Source: Gammaproteobacteria bacterium (GTDB taxonomy: Bacteria > Pseudomonadota > Gammaproteobacteria > Steroidobacterales > Steroidobacteraceae). Taken from it: a stretch of 64,000 bases of DNA. Location: the NCBI GenBank assembly GCA_003164785.1, contig PLUE01000022.1, forward strand, positions 28,588 to 92,587, written 5' to 3'. The notes beneath the pieces are model-generated. The model searched no databases and was not told the DNA's origin. It worked only from the letters and a program-made list of their open reading frames with translations. Shown in pieces: positions 29,194-37,372 of this stretch (positions within the stretch are counted from its first letter, which is position 1; each line of letters begins with the position of its first letter). A program made the translations under genes and the position numbers.

Positions 29194-30001
29194 CGTCGTA
29201 GGCGATGAGCTCCGCGCCCGCCACGTGCTTCAATGCGTAGGCTGCCATGCTCGGCGAATTGATCGGATCCAACATGCCGTGGATGATGAGCGTGGGTACC
29301 TGCAGCGCATGCAGCACGCTCTCGTAATCCGCGGGGCGGCCGACCATGTGCAATCGGATGCTCGCCGGCACGCGTTGGTTGTAGCCCAACATGTAATCGA
29401 GCTCTGCGGCCGAAGGCGGCTTCGCGACGCAGGCATGCAGCAGCTCGATCGTACCCTGCAATGCCACCGCGGCATCCGGTTCGGTCATTTGCCGCAACAG
29501 TCTGACGGCCGGGCCCATCATTTCCGGCGCACCATTCGCCGTGGCATTGACCATGATGAGGCCGCTGATCCCGGCATCGCCAAAAACACTCAAGTAATCC
29601 AGCACCACCCGGCCCGAGTAACTCCACGCCACGAGGATCGGGCGGGTCAGGCCGGTTTGCTCGATGACCGCGTCGACCTCGTCCGCCCAACGTGCGGGCT
29701 CCCGGTAGTATTGGGCCTCCGACGGCTGATCGGAGCGGCCATGGCCGCGTAGATCGTAGGTGACCAGCCGGAATTCTCGCGCAAGCGAACTGCTCACCTG
29801 ATGCAGCCACGCCTCATGCGATTGTGAGAATCCATGCAAGAACAACAGCTCCGCCTGACGGGAGGCTCCATCCGGCGCCCAATCCTGCGCGGCCAGGGAC
29901 AAGCCGTCTGGCGTCACGATCGGCACCGCGCGATAGCGCAGCGCATGGCCAAGCACACTTTCCTGGATGATGGACGGCATTTCATCGGACGGACGAGCCA
30001 T
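29081..30001 (-). CDS. Alpha/beta hydrolase
   Basis: A 306-residue hydrolase of the HSL/epoxide-hydrolase-like fold. The oxyanion segment is LFLHGFSQSHEAW. The nucleophile elbow reads W-S-Y-S-G rather than G-x-S-x-G. The acid region is LIIHGMLDPINSP, and the catalytic His is in DDAAHMPFWEDP. Cytosolic. Its 3' end overlaps the frame of the dioxygenase. In this operon it may hydrolyse an ester, lactone or C-C bond of the aromatic substrate or ring-cleavage product. Confidence 0.88.
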   Translation of the reverse strand: MARPSDEMPSIIQESVLGHALRYRAVPIVTPDGLSLAAQDWAPDGASRQAELLFLHGFSQSHEAWLHQVSSSLAREFRLVTYDLRGHGRSDQPSEAQYYREPARWADEVDAVIEQTGLTRPILVAWSYSGRVVLDYLSVFGDAGISGLIMVNATANGAPEMMGPAVRLLRQMTEPDAAVALQGTIELLHACVAKPPSAAELDYMLGYNQRVPASIRLHMVGRPADYESVLHALQVPTLIIHGMLDPINSPSMAAYALKHVAGAELIAYDDAAHMPFWEDPQRFNADVARFVRERIVTPRMGEPSHA

Positions 30002-30031
30002 GATCGGCGATTCGCGAACCGGGCGGCGCAG

Positions 30032-30568
30032 CTAGCGATAGGTGTTGTTGGATGTATGGTCGCCGGCGAGCCAACGCTTCAGCTCAGCATGCGCCCTGCC
30101 GCGCCGCTGCGCGGCGACCGCGACGGCCGCAGGACTATCGACGGTGAACTCCAGAATCATGTCATTCGGATCGCTGACGTATAGCGACCGGCAGTATCCA
30201 TGCTCCAATACATAGGTCTGCGGCGCCGTGTACCCTGCCGCCGCGAGGCGTTCCTCGATGCTCTTTTGGGTCGGCGCATCGACATTCAGCGCGATGTGGC
30301 GAAACGGTGACGGCGGCAGCGCCGGACCGAACAGATTCTGATCCTCCTGTCTGGCGAAATTGAAAAATGCCAGGGCGCTGCCATCGCCCAGTCCAAAAAA
30401 GAGATGACAATAGACCCGTTCCGCCCCGAACAACTCATCCACCTCGCACCAGGTATCGACGAGGGGCAGACCGATGATGCCCTCGTAGAACCGGCGGGTC
30501 GCTTCCAGATCCTTGGCCACGTACGCCGTATGATGGAGTCGCGACGGCAGTGTTGGACTGAGTGCCAT
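30032..30568 (-). CDS. VOC-superfamily protein (glyoxalase/extradiol dioxygenase fold)
   Basis: A 178-residue single VOC module pair: LHHTAYVAKDLEATRRFYEG at the N-terminus, CHLFFGLGDGSALAFFNF in the middle, FRHIALNVDAP at the second repeat, and SLYVSDPNDMILEFTVD with the metal Glu. Candidate metal ligands are His in HHTAY and FRHIAL, and Glu in LEFT. ATG 30568 has AGGGA upstream; the frame is open 15 codons earlier. First gene of the operon leading to the hydrolase and dioxygenase, directly downstream of tandem palindromes. Could be a dioxygenase, isomerase or binding protein. Confidence 0.87.
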   Translation of the reverse strand: MALSPTLPSRLHHTAYVAKDLEATRRFYEGIIGLPLVDTWCEVDELFGAERVYCHLFFGLGDGSALAFFNFARQEDQNLFGPALPPSPFRHIALNVDAPTQKSIEERLAAAGYTAPQTYVLEHGYCRSLYVSDPNDMILEFTVDSPAAVAVAAQRRGRAHAELKRWLAGDHTSNNTYR

Positions 30569-30629
30569 AACCTGTCCCTTTATTGATTCCGGCCGCGTCA
30601 GCCTCCCCGGCAAACGCTGCTCCCCGTTT

Positions 30630-30663
30630 TTTCGGATACCGAAGTCTAGTTCGATTAGCGAAT
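30630..30663. promoter_or_regulatory. Tandem IclR-type operators upstream of the VOC-hydrolase-dioxygenase operon
   Basis: Two palindromes: TTTCG-GATAC-CGAAG (30630-30644) and TTCG-ATTAG-CGAA (30650-30662). Their centres (30637 and 30656) are 19 bp apart. They lie 62-95 bases upstream of the VOC start and after the end of the iclR gene. The same spacing and core recur at 35094 and 38902. Operator function is inferred. Confidence 0.7.
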
Positions 30664-30749
30664 ATCGTGAGCCTCGGTTGCGCCGCAGTCAAGTCCAGCG
30701 CGGCGGCTCCGACGGCGGGTTGCACACGCCCGTCCTTGGGCGTTCCGGA

Positions 30750-31598
30750 TCAGGCGTCGGGTATTCCCACGCTCAGCGACAAGCCCGGCACCGAGGCCAG
30801 ATCCTTGGTGATCTGGCGGCTCACTCCCTGCAGCATGTCCAGACGCTCCCGCACCAGGTTTGCGACCGTGATCCGGCTCGAATGGCTGGAACTGTTGAGC
30901 GCCGCGACCACCCGTCCCTGCTGGTCATGCACGGGCACGGCCAGGGCGACCACGCCATAGTCCAGCTCGTCCTTGACCACCGAGTACCCGGTGCGCCGGG
31001 TTTTATCGATGACACGGCGCAGATCCGCCACATCCGTCACCGTATATTTGGTCAGGGGTGCGAGTTCGGCGACCTCGAAATAGCGCTTCAATCCCGCCGC
31101 GCTCTCGCCGGCCAGCAGCACGCGGCCCATCGAGGTGGCATACGCCGGAAAGCGGCTGCCGATATGCGCCTCCAGGCGCATGAGCGTGCGAATCGAGGCC
31201 CGCGCCACATACACGATGTCCGTGCCATCGAGCACGCACAGCGCCGCCGAGTCGCCGGTGCTGCGCGCCAGCTCCTCCAGATGATTCTTGGTGAGCAGTT
31301 CGATGTTCATCGACTCGATATAGGCCGCGCCGAGTTCCAGCACCTTCGGCCGCAGCAGGAATTGCCGCCCCCGGCGCATCACATAGCCAAGCTCCTCCAG
31401 GGTCATCAGGCAGCGGCGCGCGGTCGCCGCCGGCATCGACGTCAACACGGCGACGTCGCTCAAACTCAAGCTCGCGCGTTCACGGGTGAATGCCCGAATG
31501 ACGGCGAGACCCTTCGCAAGGCCGCCCATCGTTTCACGCCGGCCGCCATCGGCGTTGGCGCGGCGCGCCGGGGCCGCTTTGGTCTGTTTGGGGGGCAA
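30750..31598 (-). CDS. IclR-family transcriptional regulator
   Basis: A 282-residue regulator: winged helix at about 25-90 (GLAKGLAVIRAFTRE, LSLSDVAVLTSMPAATARRCLMTLEELGYV) and an effector domain (about 105-275) with MGRVLLAG, TGYSVVKDELDYGVVALAVP and VVAALNSSSHSSR. It resembles PcaR/PcaU/PobR-type regulators of aromatic catabolism, which bind as dimer pairs and respond to pathway acids. Its own upstream region holds one copy of the palindrome also present upstream of neighbouring operons, so it is the natural candidate to control the 28-41 kb locus. Confidence 0.93.
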   Translation of the reverse strand: MPPKQTKAAPARRANADGGRRETMGGLAKGLAVIRAFTRERASLSLSDVAVLTSMPAATARRCLMTLEELGYVMRRGRQFLLRPKVLELGAAYIESMNIELLTKNHLEELARSTGDSAALCVLDGTDIVYVARASIRTLMRLEAHIGSRFPAYATSMGRVLLAGESAAGLKRYFEVAELAPLTKYTVTDVADLRRVIDKTRRTGYSVVKDELDYGVVALAVPVHDQQGRVVAALNSSSHSSRITVANLVRERLDMLQGVSRQITKDLASVPGLSLSVGIPDA

Positions 31599-31659
31599 GA
31601 CTGTTCCTGGATCTGCGATGTTGAGTTGGACGAACCCCAGTATAAAGATGGAGAGTTTC

Positions 31660-31674
31660 TTTCGCTATGCGAAA
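31660..31674. promoter_or_regulatory. Single IclR-type operator upstream of iclR
   Basis: TTTCG-CTATG-CGAAA, with arms extending to a perfect TTTCGC/GCGAAA over a 3-bp centre. It lies 62 bases upstream of the iclR start and after the amidohydrolase stop. Only one copy is visible here, unlike the tandem pairs elsewhere. Suggests autoregulation. Confidence 0.65.
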
Positions 31675-31690
31675 GGGGATGGTCCGTGCT

Positions 31691-32974
31691 TCAACGCCGG
31701 CTGCGATGATCGACGAGCACCTTGCCGTGCTTGACGACCACGGCCACGCGGGTCAGGTTGAACACGTCATCGAGCGGATTGCCGGCCAGGATCACGAGGT
31801 CAGCCGTTTTGCCGGTCTCGATCGTACCAACGTCGGCGCTTCTGCCGATTGCGGCGGCGGCGTTCGGCCCCATGATCCTGACGATGTCGCGCGGCGAGAA
31901 GACCGCGCTGAGCGCCCGCAGCTCGTCCGACAAACTGTCCTTCGGATCCCATTGCGTGTCGGTGCCGTAGGCATATGTCATGCCGCCCTCCCAGAGGATC
32001 CGCGCGTTCACCGGGCCCTGGCCGCCGCTCGCCAGCGGCCCCGGCATCGGGAACGGTCCGCCGTCGCGGAACAGGGGATGGTTCTGAGCGTCGAAGTGCG
32101 GAATGAACACGGCCAGTGTCGAGACCATCGGCACGTGCGCGTTGAGCAGCGTCTGGCGGGCGGATTCGTCCTCCTCGAGCCGCCCGATATGCGGGGTGTG
32201 CGCCAGGACATCGACGTGCGCATTCACCGCGGCGAGGGCGTCCTCGACGGCCGTGGCATGCGTAAACACCCTCAAGTCCAGCTTGTGCGCCTCATCGACG
32301 ATCACGGACAAGGTGTGACCTTCCGGACCGCCGGGCGTCGCGAGCATGAAGGTCTTCAACGCGTCGAACCCCTGCCCCTTCGCCGTACGCACCATGGCGC
32401 GCACGGCGTCGTCGGGAATGGCGGGAGGCGCGGTGGTCGGCCGGTTGGGCGGCCGCGCCGGATCGTTGCGCGCCGGATCCGTGAAGCCACCGGGCGGCTG
32501 GGCGGCAGCGGGTCGCGGGAGGGGCATGGATAACGGGATGATGCTCGCCGCATAGAGGGTCGGCCCCGGTATTTCGCCGCTGTTCAAGCGCCGGCGAAGC
32601 TCCAGTATCCCCTTCGGATCATCCCCCATGGAAAAGACGGTGGTAAATCCCGCGTCCAGGTACGACGCCATGCTCTCCCGGGCGTGATCCTTGAGCCATG
32701 CGGTCGAGTCGCCCCGGATGAGATGGCGATGGGCATCGATGAAGCCCGCCATCACGGTCATGCCGCGGGCATCGATGGCCGGGCCGCCGACGGGAGCCGC
32801 ACCGCTGCGGACGGCCGCGATGCGGCCGCCTTTGATCAGGACGTAACCTGTCTCGATGTCCGTGCCCGTTCCGTCGAGGATCCGGGCGTTCGTGATGAGC
32901 AGATTCTGCGCCGATGCCGCGAGCGCAAAGGCCAGCGCCACGCACACCGCCGTCACCTGGGATGTAATTCGCAA
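31691..32974 (-). CDS. Exported amidohydrolase family protein
   Basis: A 427-residue metal-dependent hydrolase with a signal peptide (1-22, ending ASA). The metal site motif HxH appears as IDAHRHLIRG; further candidates are ALKTFM, VFTHATAVEDAL, DVLAHTPHIG and the final YGTDTQWDP with the catalytic Asp. The C-terminal GTIETGKTADLVILAGNPLDD is typical of imidazolonepropionase/prolidase-like members. A proline-rich insert (about 155-190) is present. It lies downstream of the CoA-transferase gene on the same strand. It probably hydrolyses an amide, lactam or ester in the periplasm. Confidence 0.9.
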   Translation of the reverse strand: MRITSQVTAVCVALAFALAASAQNLLITNARILDGTGTDIETGYVLIKGGRIAAVRSGAAPVGGPAIDARGMTVMAGFIDAHRHLIRGDSTAWLKDHARESMASYLDAGFTTVFSMGDDPKGILELRRRLNSGEIPGPTLYAASIIPLSMPLPRPAAAQPPGGFTDPARNDPARPPNRPTTAPPAIPDDAVRAMVRTAKGQGFDALKTFMLATPGGPEGHTLSVIVDEAHKLDLRVFTHATAVEDALAAVNAHVDVLAHTPHIGRLEEDESARQTLLNAHVPMVSTLAVFIPHFDAQNHPLFRDGGPFPMPGPLASGGQGPVNARILWEGGMTYAYGTDTQWDPKDSLSDELRALSAVFSPRDIVRIMGPNAAAAIGRSADVGTIETGKTADLVILAGNPLDDVFNLTRVAVVVKHGKVLVDHRSRR

Positions 32975-33066
32975 TGATCCTCCGATGCCGCAGCCGCGGC
33001 GCTACTTCGCGCGACCGGGATAGCCGGCCGCCAGCATTGCCGCCAGGATCGTCGGTGCCGCCGGCG

Positions 33067-34266
33067 TCACGACGCCCTGAGGTCCGGAACACCCGCCTCA
33101 GGCCACGCCGCGCCGGCAGCGAGGTCGGCGCGGATCTTCGGCCCGTGCTCATCGAGCAACGGCGCTGCACGGACCGACCGGGCGCGCACACCGGAGAACT
33201 GCACCGGCGGTCGAACCGCATGCGTGGCGCCCTGGGGCGACTCGACGGGAACCATCAAACCCAGATGGACGACTTGCGGATCATGCACGACCTCATCGAT
33301 GCTGTTGACGGGTGCAAAGGGGACGTCGTTCCGGCCCAGGCGCTGCACCCATTCAGCCAGGGGGCGCTGCCCGAAACGTTGCGCCAACGCATCGTTCAGC
33401 GCCTCGTAATTGGCGATGCGCTTCAGTCGTGCACAGAAGCGTGGGTCGGTCGCGAGATCCGGTGCCTCGAGCGCCGCGACCAGACCCTCCCAGAATTTCT
33501 CGATGGAGGACAGGTGAATGGCAATGAGACGTTGGTCCTGCGTGCGCAGAATGTAGGCCTGGGCGAGTTTCGGCCGGTCACTCGAGGTGGGCGTGACCCC
33601 GAGGGCAAAGAACGCCGCGAAGGGTTCGATGGCGAAGTGGGCCATGGCTTCGAGCATGGATACTTCGACCAGACAGCCGCGGCCGGTGTGGCCGCGTTGA
33701 ATCAGGGCGGCCAGGATGCCGTTGGCCGCGTAGATCCCGGTGATGGCGTCGGCCAGCGCGGGACCCAGGAATCGCGGGCGACTCGTATCGACCACGACGC
33801 TCAAAAAGCCGCTCAAGGCCTGTGCCACCGAATCGTAGCTCGGACGCTCGACATAGGGACCACTCGATCCGAAGCCGCTGATGGAGCAATACACCAACCG
33901 CGGATTGATCGCGAGCAGTTGGTCGGGACCCGCGCCCAGGCGCGCGGCGGTGCCCGGCCGAAAGTTCTGGATGAACACGTCCGCCTCGCGAATCAGGCCT
34001 TCGAAGATCACGCGCTCCGGGGCCGCCTTCATGTCGAGCGTCAAGCTGCGCTTGTTGCGGTTGTAGGCCTGGAAGTGCGGCGAGTAGTTGCCCTCCTGAT
34101 AGCTGCGATACGGGTCACCCTCCTTGCTCTCGACCTTGATCACATCCGCGCCGAGATCCGCCAGCATCAGGCCGGCGCACGGCCCGGTGATGAACGTCCC
34201 CTGCTCCACCACCCGTATGCCGCTCAGGGCCGCGCCCACCTCCAACTTGTCGTGGCTGCTATCCAT
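33067..34266 (-). CDS. CaiB/BaiF-family (class III) CoA-transferase
   Basis: A 399-residue enzyme that moves CoA between carboxylic acids via an aspartyl-CoA intermediate. Motifs: ALSGIRVVEQGTFITGPCAGL, ADLGADVIKVE, YNRNKRSLTLDMK, and the FGSSGPYVERPSYDSVAQA region. The candidate catalytic Asp follows at ALADAITGIYAANG. ATG 34266 has GAGGAG just upstream and overlaps the TAG of the citrate-synthase-like gene by 8 bases, indicating translational coupling; an ATG 11 codons earlier (34299) lies deeper in that gene. Confidence 0.92.
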   Translation of the reverse strand: MDSSHDKLEVGAALSGIRVVEQGTFITGPCAGLMLADLGADVIKVESKEGDPYRSYQEGNYSPHFQAYNRNKRSLTLDMKAAPERVIFEGLIREADVFIQNFRPGTAARLGAGPDQLLAINPRLVYCSISGFGSSGPYVERPSYDSVAQALSGFLSVVVDTSRPRFLGPALADAITGIYAANGILAALIQRGHTGRGCLVEVSMLEAMAHFAIEPFAAFFALGVTPTSSDRPKLAQAYILRTQDQRLIAIHLSSIEKFWEGLVAALEAPDLATDPRFCARLKRIANYEALNDALAQRFGQRPLAEWVQRLGRNDVPFAPVNSIDEVVHDPQVVHLGLMVPVESPQGATHAVRPPVQFSGVRARSVRAAPLLDEHGPKIRADLAAGAAWPEAGVPDLRAS

Positions 34267-35080
34267 GGGACTCCTCGAATCCCTCCGGACGCTGTCCATC
34301 GTATTGAATCGCCTCGGCCGCGGCGTGCGACATCACGAAACCGATCGGGCGCAATTGCTCCTCCAACAAGTGCGCCACCAAACTCGCCGTGCGCGCCAGA
34401 AGCGGTATTCCCTTGAGCGCGCCCAGCGGATACCCGACATCGAGCAGAACGGCGGGAATGGCGCCGGACACGTTGATCGCCAACTGCTTCCCGACGAGCG
34501 TCGGCAACAGCCGGGCCACGGCGCGTGCGATCTCCCGGTGTGTGCCGGGCTCGCCCAGCGTCTCGGCCGCAATCTCGAACAGGCGCAGCGCACGCGGGTC
34601 GTAGTCCTTGTGCAGAGGATGCCCATAACCCGGAATCGGCCGCCGCGCCGCCGCGTATTCCCGGATCACCTCCGCCGCCGCACTGTCGATGTCGTCATTC
34701 ACCGTCCGTTGCCGGATCGCGACGAGGAACTGGCCCGCCGCCTCGGACGCACCGAGCACGACGGAGCCACAGCCCAGGATGCCGGCCGCCACGGCGCCTT
34801 GGATGGCCTCGGGCGACGCCGCCAGCGTGAGGCGCGCAGCCTGGACGCTCGGCACGAGGCCATGTTCGGCGATGGCCACCAACGTCGCGTCCAACATGCG
34901 GCGTTGGGCGGCCGACGGCAACTCGCCGGTCAGCAGCAACCAGAAGTGCTCGGTGAAGGTGACGTGACCCAACAGGTCCTTGGTAAGGTCTCGACCTCTG
35001 ACCACGATGGCGCTTTCGTTCGATGTCGAGATGGCGGTGTGGCGCTGCGCTTGCGATCCTATCTTCACGCGGAATTTCAT
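34259..35080 (-). CDS. Citrate-synthase-like protein, citryl-CoA lyase type
   Basis: Only 273 residues, against about 430 for citrate synthase, matching the short citryl-CoA-lyase-like branch. The motif PGYGHPLHKDYDPRALRLFEIA corresponds to the GxGHR...DPR CoA/oxaloacetate region; another candidate His is in VTFTEHFWLLLTGELP. These enzymes make or split a C-C bond beta to a CoA thioester. With the coupled CoA-transferase downstream, the pair could activate a hydroxy-acid and cleave it to an acyl-CoA and a keto-acid; this is inference. Its start codon lies only 14 bases from a tandem palindrome, so its mRNA may have a very short leader. Confidence 0.78.
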   Translation of the reverse strand: MKFRVKIGSQAQRHTAISTSNESAIVVRGRDLTKDLLGHVTFTEHFWLLLTGELPSAAQRRMLDATLVAIAEHGLVPSVQAARLTLAASPEAIQGAVAAGILGCGSVVLGASEAAGQFLVAIRQRTVNDDIDSAAAEVIREYAAARRPIPGYGHPLHKDYDPRALRLFEIAAETLGEPGTHREIARAVARLLPTLVGKQLAINVSGAIPAVLLDVGYPLGALKGIPLLARTASLVAHLLEEQLRPIGFVMSHAAAEAIQYDGQRPEGFEESHG

Positions 35081-35093
35081 CCTATGGTAGTAT

Positions 35094-35127
35094 TTTCGAA
35101 TAGCGAAAGCCTTTTCGGCAAGCGAAT
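35094..35127. promoter_or_regulatory. Tandem IclR-type operators in the divergent region of citryl-CoA-lyase-like and DUF6152 genes
   Basis: TTTCG-AATAG-CGAAA (35094-35108) and TTTCG-GCAAG-CGAAT (35113-35127), centres 35101 and 35120, again 19 bp apart. The second is followed on the plus strand by TATAGT (35127-35132), a possible -10 box; on the minus strand AATACT (35090-35095) is a possible -10 box. The pair can serve both divergent operons. Confidence 0.72.
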
Positions 35128-35228
35128 ATAGTGGGCGTCGTGTGGTCGTCAGTCAAGGCGACGCGAAGCGTCTTCGGTTCGCATGGCGAAGGGACAAAAC
35201 ATCGGAATTGCAGGGGGGGAGGGAGAGG

Positions 35229-35714
35229 GTGACGGGCAAGAACCAATCGACTCGAGCCCCGCGCGCTGCGGGTGCGCTGGCTGGATTGAGCATCGGCCTC
35301 GTCGCGATGCCGGTGCTCGGACACCACTCGTTCGCCATGTACGATCAAACGAAGACCCTGGTGTTGACGGGCGTCATGTACCAGTTCGTGGCCCAGGCGA
35401 ACCACGCCGAACTGCATGTTTACCTGATCGGTCCCGACGGCAAGCTGGAGAAGGACAAGGACGGCAAGCTGCACGCCTATGGAGTGGAGATGGCCGGCGC
35501 AGCCGCCATCGCCGAACAGGGCATCACCGCCGAGAGCATGGTCGCCGGCACCATTTTGAGCGTCAAGGTCAATCCGCTGCGGGACGGCTCGGATTTCGGA
35601 TCCAAGGCGGGGAACAGCGCCATCGCCAAATGCCCGTGGAAGACCCCGCCCGCACCGGGCAAGACCTGCGACACGGTCAAGGGCAGCGAGCTTCTGGGCG
35701 CCACGTCATTCTAG
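35229..35714 (+). CDS. DUF6152-like exported protein
   Basis: A 161-residue protein starting at GTG 35229, which has an unusually strong purine-rich Shine-Dalgarno tract (GGGGGGAGGGAGAG) directly before it. The signal peptide ends in GLVAMPVLGHH, and the mature start HHSFAMYDQTKTLVLTGVM is the hallmark of DUF6152 proteins. Function unknown. A charged stretch (DGKLEKDKDGKLH) and one Cys pair (KCPWK, KTCDT) follow. First gene of an operon with two DUF6644-like genes; divergent from the CoA-transferase operon. Confidence 0.8.
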   Translation: MTGKNQSTRAPRAAGALAGLSIGLVAMPVLGHHSFAMYDQTKTLVLTGVMYQFVAQANHAELHVYLIGPDGKLEKDKDGKLHAYGVEMAGAAAIAEQGITAESMVAGTILSVKVNPLRDGSDFGSKAGNSAIAKCPWKTPPAPGKTCDTVKGSELLGATSF

Positions 35715-35742
35715 CAACCGCGGCTGACGGAGGTCATCGCCG

Positions 35743-36264
35743 ATGAAAGCGTTCGCCGAATGGCTGTCGCGCTCCGGTCCCAGTGTGTTCATCCAGTCCC
35801 ACGAGGTCTGGATGATTCCCGCGCTGCAATCCTTGCACATCGTGGGCATCGGACTCGCGGTCGGTTCGGCGCTGATGATGACCTTGCGCCTGCTTGGCTG
35901 GTTGGACATGGACGAGACGCTGCTGCAGAACCAGCGGCGCTTCGGCCCCTGGTTGGGCGGCGCGCTGTGCCTGTTGCTCGTGAGCGGCAGCCTTCTCGTC
36001 ATCGGCGAACCGGTGCGCGAACTCGTGACGTTTTCCTTCTGGCTGAAAATGGCCTTCGTGGCGGCCCTGACCGGGATGGCCGTGGCCTTCCACGTGTCCG
36101 TCAAGCATGACGAAGGCGAATGGGAGCGCGATCTGATGAAGCGCAGGTCGGTGCGATGGACCGCCTGGGTGACCTTCGTGATGTGGGCTTGCATCATCAT
36201 CCTGGGTCGCTTGATCGCCTACGACCACATCTGGGGTCATCTCTCGCCCGCCACGAAAGCCTGA
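35743..36264 (+). CDS. DUF6644-like inner-membrane protein
   Basis: A 173-residue protein with four predicted helices (IPALQSLHIVGIGLAVGSALMM, WLGGALCLLLVSGSLLV, LKMAFVAALTGMAVAF, WVTFVMWACIIILGRLIAY). His residues lie in the first and third helices (SLHIVG, AFHVS), as in proteins that may hold haem between helices. It is paralogous to the N-terminal half of the next protein. Function unknown; membrane part of a possible electron-transfer unit with the cytochrome-bearing neighbour. Confidence 0.72.
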   Translation: MKAFAEWLSRSGPSVFIQSHEVWMIPALQSLHIVGIGLAVGSALMMTLRLLGWLDMDETLLQNQRRFGPWLGGALCLLLVSGSLLVIGEPVRELVTFSFWLKMAFVAALTGMAVAFHVSVKHDEGEWERDLMKRRSVRWTAWVTFVMWACIIILGRLIAYDHIWGHLSPATKA

Positions 36265-36268
36265 CCGC

Positions 36269-37372
36269 ATGGACATCACCCGCTGGCTGAAGGCCTTGGA
36301 GGACACCCGTCTCGCCGACGGCATCCGTCACTCGCTCTACGCCTTTCCCCTTCTGGAATCGCTCCATGTCATGGCGCTGAGCGTGGTCTTCGGCACCATC
36401 ATCATCGTCGATCTACGGTTGTTGGGGCTCGCATCGACCCGTCGACCCGTCACCAGGGTGACCGCGGAACTCCTCCGATGGACGTGGTCCGCCTTTGCGG
36501 CGGCGGCGGTCACCGGCGCGCTGATGTTCCTGACCAACGCCCGGGTCTACGCCAACAACACCTCGTTCCGCGTGAAAATGCTGCTGCTCGCGCTCGCCGG
36601 CCTCAACATGATCATTTTCCACCGGACCGCCTTGCGCACCATCGCCCGGTGGGACAGGGACTCGGCCACTCCCGGCGCCAGCAAGTCAGCCGCGGCGCTG
36701 TCGATGGTGTTGTGGGTTGGCATCATCGTTGCCGGACGGGTCATCGGTTTCACCACGACCGGCGCCGAAGCGAAGGCAGCGCCCCCATCCATCGAGAATT
36801 TCGACGACTTTCTGTCCGGCGCGGCGGACGGCGCGGCGCCAACGCAGACCGGCGCCACCGCGCGGGCAGCCCACGACGACGCTGCGAACCTGACCATCAA
36901 AGTCCTCATGGACACGTTGGTCGATCCAAGCGGCGACTTCCTGTTCGAATCGGTCGAGGACATTGCCGATGAGCGCGGCATCACCCATAAGGCGCCGCAG
37001 ACGGCCGAGGATTGGGCCGCCGTGCGCCACCATCTGCAGGTCCTCATGGATGCCCCTGCTCTGCTCGACGTTCCCGGGCGCCGCGCCGCCGAACCGACCG
37101 ACCGCTCGCGAAATCCGGCCAGCGAGAGCCAGCCGGAAGAGATCCAGAGACTCCTCGACGGCCAACATGCCGACTTCGTGCTGCGCGCGGAGCGCCTGCG
37201 ACAGGCGGCCGCCGTGGGAATGGACGCCGCCAATGCCCGGGACCTGAAAGCCCTGTTCGCCGCCATCAGCCTGATCGACAAGGCATGCGAAAGCTGCCAC
37301 TTGCACTATTGGTATCCCAACGACGAGCGGGCCCATCAAGCCGCCAAGGAAGAAGGGGGCATCCTCGAATGA
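36269..37372 (+). CDS. Fusion of DUF6644-like membrane domain and C-terminal c-type cytochrome
   Basis: A 367-residue protein starting 4 bases after the previous gene. Residues 1 to about 165 repeat the four-helix membrane unit ([20 protein letters not shown] ... [16 protein letters not shown]). An acidic, Ala-rich linker follows (about 170-215). Residues 230-367 are helical and end in [13 protein letters not shown], a C-x-x-C-H haem c site near the C-terminus, as in cytochrome c'-type bundles. The arrangement suggests a membrane haem protein passing electrons to an attached periplasmic cytochrome. The next gene overlaps by 4 bases (ATGA). The fusion is not a named family to me. Confidence 0.72.
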   Translation: MDITRWLKALEDTRLADGIRHSLYAFPLLESLHVMALSVVFGTIIIVDLRLLGLASTRRPVTRVTAELLRWTWSAFAAAAVTGALMFLTNARVYANNTSFRVKMLLLALAGLNMIIFHRTALRTIARWDRDSATPGASKSAAALSMVLWVGIIVAGRVIGFTTTGAEAKAAPPSIENFDDFLSGAADGAAPTQTGATARAAHDDAANLTIKVLMDTLVDPSGDFLFESVEDIADERGITHKAPQTAEDWAAVRHHLQVLMDAPALLDVPGRRAAEPTDRSRNPASESQPEEIQRLLDGQHADFVLRAERLRQAAAVGMDAANARDLKALFAAISLIDKACESCHLHYWYPNDERAHQAAKEEGGILE

